Shown here: positions 58,941-64,000 of the stretch, piece by piece
Layout: each line of letters begins with the position of its first letter
Numbering within the stretch: position 1 is the first letter of the stretch
From: Streptomyces sp. R302
GTDB lineage: Bacteria; Actinomycetota; Actinomycetes; Streptomycetales; Streptomycetaceae
DNA length: 64,000 bases
Reading direction: 5' to 3'
Assembly (NCBI RefSeq): GCF_012927245.1
Contig: NZ_JABBGE010000003.1
Coordinates: 124,001-188,000, forward strand
Translations under genes and position numbers: made by a program
Notes under the pieces: generated by a model
Told to the model about the DNA's origin: nothing
What the model saw: only the letters and a program-made list of their open reading frames with translations
Database searches by the model: none

Positions 58941-58979
58941 GACCGGCCCTGGGGCTCGGACCGAGACCGGCCGGGCCTC

Positions 58980-60617
58980 CTACGGCGCCAGCAGCTCGTC
59001 CGCGTCGACGATCCGGTACGCGTACCCCTGCTCGGCGAGGAAGCGCTGGCGGTGGGCGGCGAAGTCCTGGTCGATGGTGTCGCGGGCGACGACCGAGTAG
59101 AAGTGCGCCTGGTGGCCGTCGGCCTTCGGGCGGAGCACCCGGCCGAGCCGCTGGGCCTCCTCCTGGCGGGAGCCGAAGGTGCCGGAGACCTGGATGGCGA
59201 CGGTCGCCTCGGGCAGGTCGATGGAGAAGTTCGCGACCTTGGACACGACGAGGACGTTGATCTCGCCGTTGCGGAAGGCGTCGAAGAGCCGCTCCCGCTC
59301 CTTGTTCGTCGTCTCGCCCTTGATGACGGGCGCGTCGAGGTGCGCGCCGAGCTCGTCGAGCTGGTCGATGTACTGGCCGATGACGAGGATCTGCTGCCCG
59401 GCGAACTTCTTCACCAGCGCCTCCGTCACCCGCCGCTTCGTCGCCGTCGTCGCGCAGAAGCGGTACTTCTCCTCCGCCTCGGCCGTCGCGTACGCGAGCC
59501 GCTCCGACTCGGTGAGGTTGACCCGGACCTCGACGCAGTCGGCGGGCGCGATGTACCCCTGCGCCTCGATCTCCTTCCACGGCGCGTCGAACCGCTTCGG
59601 TCCGATCAGCGAGAAGACGTCCGCCTCCTTGCCGTCCTCGCGGACGAGGGTCGCGGTCAGGCCGAGCCGGCGGCGGGCCTGCAGGTCGGCGGTGAACTTG
59701 AAGACGGGGGCGGGCAGCAGGTGGACCTCGTCGTAGACGATCAGGCCCCAGTCGCGGGAGTCGAAGAGCTCCAGGTGCGGGTAGACGCCCTTCCGCTTGG
59801 TGGTGAGGACCTGGTAGGTGGCGATGGTGACGGGCCGGATCTCCTTCTTCGTCCCGCTGTACTCGCCGATCTCGTCCTCGGTCAGCGAGGTCCGCTTCAC
59901 CAGCTCGTTCTTCCACTGCCGCGCGGAGACGGTGTTGGTGACGAGGATCAGCGTCGTCGCCTTCGCCTTGGCCATCGCCCCGGCGCCCACCAGCGTCTTG
60001 CCCGCGCCGCAGGGCAGGACGACGACGCCGCTGCCGCCGTGCCAGAAGCCCTCGACGGCGTGCTGCTGGTACGGCCGCAGGCTCCAGCCGTCCTCGGCGA
60101 GCTCGATCGGGTGGGCCTCGCCGTCGACGTACCCGGCGAGGTCCTCGGCGGGCCAGCCCAGCTTCAGCAGCGTCTGCTTGATCTGCCCGCGCTCGGAGGG
60201 GTGGACGACCACCGTGTCGGGGTCGATCCGCGCCCCGACCAGCGGCTGCACCCGCTTCGACCGGAGGATCTCCTCGAGGACGGGCCGGTCGGTGGACGTC
60301 AGGACGAGCCCGTGCGCGGGATGCTTCGTCAGCGTGAGCCGCCCGTACCGGTCCATGGTCTCGGCGATGTCGACGAGCAGGGCGTGCGGCACCGGATACC
60401 GGGAGTACTCGACGAGCGCGTCCACGACCTGCTCGGCGTCGTGCCCGGCGGCCCGCGCGTTCCACAGCCCGAGCGGTGTCACCCGGTACGTGTGGATGTG
60501 CTCGGGCGCCCGCTCCAGCTCCGCGAACGGGGCGATCGCCCGACGGCACGCATCGGCGAGCTCGTGGTCGACCTCCAGGAGCAGCGTCTTGTCGCTCTGG
60601 ACGATCAGGCAGGACAC
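58980..60617 (-). CDS. Bacterial XPB-type DNA helicase
   Basis: A 545-residue superfamily 2 helicase. The N-terminal damage-recognition-like domain precedes LRPYQQHAVEGFWHGGSGVVVLPCGAGKTLVGA (motif I), YDEVHLLPAP (DEVH box, motif II), GLTATLVREDG (motif III), and VSGTFGSRQEEAQRLGRVLRPK (motif VI). Archaeal and bacterial XPB proteins unwind DNA in repair, and actinobacteria have them widely. GTG at 60617 follows GGAGG. The large protein at 61303, with helicase-C-like and WYL-like parts, lies upstream on the same strand, a usual pairing. Confidence 0.92.
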   Translation of the reverse strand: MSCLIVQSDKTLLLEVDHELADACRRAIAPFAELERAPEHIHTYRVTPLGLWNARAAGHDAEQVVDALVEYSRYPVPHALLVDIAETMDRYGRLTLTKHPAHGLVLTSTDRPVLEEILRSKRVQPLVGARIDPDTVVVHPSERGQIKQTLLKLGWPAEDLAGYVDGEAHPIELAEDGWSLRPYQQHAVEGFWHGGSGVVVLPCGAGKTLVGAGAMAKAKATTLILVTNTVSARQWKNELVKRTSLTEDEIGEYSGTKKEIRPVTIATYQVLTTKRKGVYPHLELFDSRDWGLIVYDEVHLLPAPVFKFTADLQARRRLGLTATLVREDGKEADVFSLIGPKRFDAPWKEIEAQGYIAPADCVEVRVNLTESERLAYATAEAEEKYRFCATTATKRRVTEALVKKFAGQQILVIGQYIDQLDELGAHLDAPVIKGETTNKERERLFDAFRNGEINVLVVSKVANFSIDLPEATVAIQVSGTFGSRQEEAQRLGRVLRPKADGHQAHFYSVVARDTIDQDFAAHRQRFLAEQGYAYRIVDADELLAP

Positions 60618-60660
60618 AGATACCTCCGCAGGCGGGTCGCGGCGAGGAAAACGTACAAGT

Positions 60661-61050
60661 CTACCTCGGCTCCAGGAACTCCAGCCTGTTGCCGAACGCG
60701 TCGAAGGCGTGGAAGCGGAGGTGCCCCGGGAGGTTGTCGTCCCAGGTGACGGCCGTACCCCCGCGCTCCAGCCGGTCGGCGAGCGCGCGTATCCCGATGA
60801 CCCGGATGCCGGGATGGGCCTTCCGCGCCGGCCGGAAGTCCTCCTCGACCCCGAGATGGACCTCGACCCCGCCACCCCGGAACCAGCACCCGCCCCGCGC
60901 CGCGAGCACCGGCGGCTTCTCGACCTCCGCCATCCCGAGGACCTCCCCCCAGAACACCCGGCAGGCGGCCTCACCGCCCGGCGGGATGGAGAGCTGCACG
61001 TGGTGCAGCCCGGCCAGGGAGTAGGAGGTAGAGCTCGGCGTCGTCGACAT
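60661..61050 (-). CDS. VOC-superfamily (glyoxalase/bleomycin resistance-like) protein
   Basis: A 129-residue single VOC module: LAGLHHVQLSIPPGGEAACRVFWGEVLGMAEVEKPP, WFRGGGVEVHLGVEEDFRPARKAHPGI and HLRFHAFDAFGNRLEFLEP, with the His and Glu metal ligands. Substrate unknown. A perfect MarR-like palindrome lies 7 bp upstream, so it is probably repressed by a MarR regulator encoded elsewhere. Confidence 0.88.
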   Translation of the reverse strand: MSTTPSSTSYSLAGLHHVQLSIPPGGEAACRVFWGEVLGMAEVEKPPVLAARGGCWFRGGGVEVHLGVEEDFRPARKAHPGIRVIGIRALADRLERGGTAVTWDDNLPGHLRFHAFDAFGNRLEFLEPR

Positions 61051-61057
61051 GAGGCCC

Positions 61058-61086
61058 CCTTGATGTCAAGAATCTTGACATCAAGG
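61058..61086. promoter_or_regulatory. MarR-like operator palindrome
   Basis: CCTTGATGTCAAG-AAT-CTTGACATCAAGG, 13-bp perfect arms. Each arm itself contains a TTGAxxTCAA element, the pattern bound by MarR-family repressors. It lies between the VOC gene and a transporter remnant on the other strand. Confidence 0.7.
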
Positions 61087-61113
61087 TAGAGCGGGGAGGG
61101 AGGACCCGCAAGA

Positions 61114-61290
61114 GCCGGGGTGCCGCCGCTGGCGGGGACGCTGCTCGCGCCGGTGGTGTCGTCCGGGGCGGCCGCCGAGGGGGACCTGTTCACGGCCCTT
61201 CCCGCGTTCCTCGTCGCCGGGTTCGTGGTGCCGCTCGCCGTCGTCGCGCCGGGGCGGTTCCTCGGCCCGACCCCGCGGCGGCGCCGGACG
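61114..61290 (+). pseudogene. C-terminal remnant of a membrane transporter
   Basis: In this frame, which has no start, the sequence reads AGVPPLAGTLLAPVVSSG, AAAEGDLFTALPAFLVAGFV and VPLAVVAPGRFLGP with strong GC third positions. The pattern looks like the last helices of a DHA2-type MFS exporter. The rest of the gene is missing; the MarR-like palindrome sits where its promoter would be. Confidence 0.5.
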
Positions 61291-61302
61291 CGCGTCCCCG
61301 CC

Positions 61303-63957
61303 TCAGACCTCCTCGTCCGCCAGTTCCGCGACGCCCGTGATGCGGTGGAGGGGATAGGTGCGGACCTCGTCGGCCGTGTGGTCGTAGCCGGTGACGAAGC
61401 CGCCTTCGACGCGGACGGGGGCGATGACGCGCTGGCTGGCGGCGCCCTCGGCGTTGACGTAGCCGATCCAGACGGCCGAGCCGGTCATCGCGGCCGCCTG
61501 GACCGTCGCCAGGGTCTCGGCCGCGGAGGTGCGGGGGAGGCCGCCGGTGGTGACGGGGACGGCGGGTTCCTTGCGTACGGCCGTGGCGGCGTGGTCGCCG
61601 GCCCGGATGGCGCGGACCGCGGCCTTCAGCAGGGTGGCGTCGGGGGCCGGCGGGCCGTCGGGGACGGGCGCCGGGGGCGTGCGGGGCGGGGTGCGGTGGG
61701 CGTCGGCGCGGGTGATCAGGACGTCGCCCTCCACCGACTCCGCCGCCGGGGCGTACCCCATCGACCGCAGGCCGTCGAGGAGCGAGGTCGGGTCCGTCTG
61801 GGCGGCGAGCACCGTCGGCGCGAGGCGGCGCAGGCGCAGGGGGGCCGAGCGGCGGTCGGCGAGGATCTCGCCGAGCAGCGCGTCGTCGTCGCAGCGCACG
61901 TACGCCGAGGCCGCGCCGATCCGCAGGTGCCCGTGCTTCCGCGCCACGTCGTCGATGAGGTACGCGAGGGGCTGCGGCACCGGGGTGCGCGCGTGCGCGG
62001 TGAGGAAGGCGTGCAGGTCGGAGGCGGAGCGGCCGGTGTCGAGGGCGCGCCGCACCGAACCGGGCGTGAACCGGTAGACCGTCGCGCCACCCTTCGACTC
62101 CACGTCCGCCAGGACGGAGAGCGCGTCGGCCAGCGGCCGCAGCAGCGGGCCGGGGGCGACGGCCGTCAGGTCGGCCTGGAGGAGCACGTGGTCGACGGCC
62201 TGCGGCAGCAGCGGTTCGAGGAGTTCCGCCGCGCGCTCGGCCGCGACCTCCGGTTCCACCCCGCCGCCCTCGGCGGCCTGCCCGGCGGGCGCGTCGAGCG
62301 GCAGGTTGAGCAGCGCCCGCGCGGCCGTGGACAGCGCGCCGCGCCCGGTGACGCCGAGGAGTTCGGCGTCCCCGAGGGCCCAGCGGGCGAGGCGTTCGCG
62401 CAGGTCGGCGGCGGGGCGGGGGGCCGTCGGGCCGCCGGAGGCACGGCCCGCGCCCGCCTCGGACGCCCATGCCCCGGCCGCCGTCCCGGGGTCCGTACCG
62501 GAATCCTTGGCCGCATCCGCCGTGGCGGGAGGCGCGCCCTTGGCCGTCGTCGTCGTGCCGCGCGTCGGGCGTTCCCAGCGGAGGCGGGCCAGCACCGTCT
62601 CCGGGTCGGCGGCCGCGCCCGGCGGCAGGGTCGCCAGGAGGGCGAGGACCCGGTGGCGTACCTCCGGGGCCGCCGCGCGGTCCAGGTCGGGGCCGAGCGC
62701 GGACAGCGTGCGGCCCTTCGCGTCCTGGCCGCCGACGAGCCCCGGGGTGCGGGTCGCCGCCAGCCAGGCGCCGACCAGCCGGGCCCAGCGTTCGGCCGGC
62801 GGCTGGTCGAGCCAGTCGTCGTACGCGGGCGTCGGCGCGTACCGCTCGTCCGCCTCGCCGTCCGAGGCCAGCAGCCCCGCCCCGTACGCCAGCTCCAGCC
62901 AGAACGCCGCCACCGGCTCCGGCACGTCGAGCGCCGCCGCCGTCCGCTTCAGGTCCCGCACCGCGAGCCCGCCGGCCCGCAGCACCGCCGGGCCGCCGTG
63001 GTCCCAGGACTTCAGCAGCTCCTCGACCGTCGCGAGCGCCGCGTACGCCTGCCCGGCGGCGGCACTGTCCACAACCTGGGGACGGTACTCGCGGGCCGCC
63101 CCCACCTCCGGCGCGCGCGGCTCCGGCGCCCGGTGCGCCCTCCCGCCTCGCAGGTGCAGCGCCGCCTCGCGCGGCAGCACCATCGTGCGCGGCGACACCG
63201 GCAGCAGAAGGCCCCGGTCGCGCAGCCAGCCCACCGGCGCCGTCGGCCGCGCCGTCACCTCGCCGTACGGCGGCCCCCACACCAGCCGGTCGAGGACCGA
63301 CAGCGCCTCCGGCGGCGCCGTGTCGAGCAGCGCCCCCATCCGCTCCCGGTCGGTGAAGAGCCCGGTCAGCGCGGCGACCGCCGACACCGGGTCGTGCGTC
63401 GACGGCAGCCCGGCCGCCGCCACGATCTCCTGGAGCCGCCCCGGCGACATCCCCGCCGTCGCCTCCGCGACCGTCGGCCCGAGGCCGGTGGGGGACGGAT
63501 GCTGCGGCGACGGGGCGAGCAGCTCGCGCGCGGTCCGTACGAGCCGCAGCCGGTCGTCCTCGCCCCACACCAGCGCCTGCTCGCGCAGCAGCGCCACCGC
63601 GCGCGGCAGCGCCGCCTCGATGTCCGGCTCCTCGTGCCCGCCGGTGAACAGGTCGAGCAGCACCGGGTACGGAGCCGGGTCCGGCGCCACCGCCAGCGCC
63701 TCCGCCACCTGGAGCGAGAACCGGTCGAGCCGCTCCAGTGCCCGCACCACCGAGGCCCGCGTCCCGGCCCGGGTCGCCAGCTGCGTCAGATCGTTCGGCA
63801 CCGGACCCAGCAGGTCGGGACGGGCCCGCAGCAGCGCGGCGAGCCCGTCGTCGCCGCGCGCCCGCAGCGCCTCGGCCAGCGTGCGCGGACCCGCCGCGGT
63901 CCCCTTCGGACGTCCCTCGGGCACGTGCGCCTCCCGGTCCAGCTCGCCGATCCCCAT
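61303..63957 (-). CDS. XPB-associated helicase C-terminal-domain protein with WYL-like end
   Basis: About 884 residues. The N-terminal part is a series of winged-helix-like segments (LAEALRARGDDGLAALLRARPDLL). The middle holds a helicase conserved C-terminal-like domain (QAVDHVLLQADLTAVAPGPLLRPLADALSVLADVESKGGATVYRFTPGSVRRAL). The end, TGSAVWIGYVNAEGAASQRVIAPVRVEGGFVTGYDHTADEVRTYPLHRI, matches a WYL sensor domain. No Walker motifs are present, so it is not itself a helicase. It probably works with XPB. ATG at 63957; GTG at 63966 possible. Confidence 0.85.
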   Translation of the reverse strand: MGIGELDREAHVPEGRPKGTAAGPRTLAEALRARGDDGLAALLRARPDLLGPVPNDLTQLATRAGTRASVVRALERLDRFSLQVAEALAVAPDPAPYPVLLDLFTGGHEEPDIEAALPRAVALLREQALVWGEDDRLRLVRTARELLAPSPQHPSPTGLGPTVAEATAGMSPGRLQEIVAAAGLPSTHDPVSAVAALTGLFTDRERMGALLDTAPPEALSVLDRLVWGPPYGEVTARPTAPVGWLRDRGLLLPVSPRTMVLPREAALHLRGGRAHRAPEPRAPEVGAAREYRPQVVDSAAAGQAYAALATVEELLKSWDHGGPAVLRAGGLAVRDLKRTAAALDVPEPVAAFWLELAYGAGLLASDGEADERYAPTPAYDDWLDQPPAERWARLVGAWLAATRTPGLVGGQDAKGRTLSALGPDLDRAAAPEVRHRVLALLATLPPGAAADPETVLARLRWERPTRGTTTTAKGAPPATADAAKDSGTDPGTAAGAWASEAGAGRASGGPTAPRPAADLRERLARWALGDAELLGVTGRGALSTAARALLNLPLDAPAGQAAEGGGVEPEVAAERAAELLEPLLPQAVDHVLLQADLTAVAPGPLLRPLADALSVLADVESKGGATVYRFTPGSVRRALDTGRSASDLHAFLTAHARTPVPQPLAYLIDDVARKHGHLRIGAASAYVRCDDDALLGEILADRRSAPLRLRRLAPTVLAAQTDPTSLLDGLRSMGYAPAAESVEGDVLITRADAHRTPPRTPPAPVPDGPPAPDATLLKAAVRAIRAGDHAATAVRKEPAVPVTTGGLPRTSAAETLATVQAAAMTGSAVWIGYVNAEGAASQRVIAPVRVEGGFVTGYDHTADEVRTYPLHRITGVAELADEEV

Positions 63958-64000
63958 CCGCCCCACGTTATCCGCTGCACAGGCGCTACCGTCAGGACCG

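Overview
The window is a stretch of high-GC actinobacterial chromosome, almost certainly Streptomyces. Codon third positions are nearly all G or C, GTG and TTG starts and 4-base GTGA/ATGA overlaps are common, and many proteins have close Streptomyces-type counterparts: OtsA, GpgS, a scoF-type cold shock protein, GroEL under two CIRCE boxes, FG-GAP surface proteins, bacterial XPB, HelD and a CsoR copper operon. All function calls come from reading the sequence. No database search was run.

Layout. 1-2.84 kb: the tail of a Uma2-type nuclease gene and an IS607-family element (tnpA/tnpB, with a candidate omega-RNA hairpin). 3.0-7.9 kb: a GNAT gene and an XRE/TPR regulator face a RiPP cassette made of a TgmA-like precursor, an ATP-grasp ligase and a PIMT-like methyltransferase, preceded by two small unknown genes. 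7.9-15.3 kb: an imine-reductase-like dehydrogenase with a divergent HxlR regulator, a Ser/Thr kinase with a SecD-like outer domain, otsA, a sortase-anchored DUF11 protein and gpgS. 15.4-17.2 kb: a SAM-I riboswitch upstream of a ThrC-like PLP enzyme and a MoaD/ThiS sulfur carrier. This fits the O-phosphohomoserine route to homocysteine (MetM/MetO) better than threonine synthesis. 17.2-20.3 kb: cold shock and chaperonin genes with clear terminators and promoter elements.

20.4-27.6 kb: two paralogous secreted FG-GAP proteins, the second interrupted by an in-frame TGA, with a methyltransferase between them. 27.6-34.5 kb: an epimerase, a solute-binding-like protein, a HTH regulator and a muropeptide recycling cluster (PTS EIIBC, MurQ, RpiR-type regulator with its own palindromic boxes). 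34.6-42.1 kb is accessory DNA. It holds a broken PIN toxin beside an intact antitoxin-like gene, the tail of a second DUF4031 gene, a GntR regulator, a DUF6879 pseudogene split by a 105-bp MITE, an intact DUF6879/XRE cassette, and a run of coupled small genes ending in a kinase-like protein and a GNAT.

42.1-49.4 kb: an HD hydrolase, an MFS exporter whose promoter carries CsoR-type boxes, a LysE exporter, a TetR regulator, a serine-repeat protein, a penicillin-binding-like hydrolase and a histidine phosphatase. 49.4-54.3 kb: copper homeostasis (csoR, copA, copZ, a His-rich exported protein, cutC). 54.3-64.0 kb: an APH-like kinase, a DUF6892-like protein, a dense palindrome cluster, HelD, small membrane proteins, bacterial XPB, a VOC protein, a transporter remnant beside a MarR-like palindrome, and a large XPB-associated helicase-domain/WYL protein.
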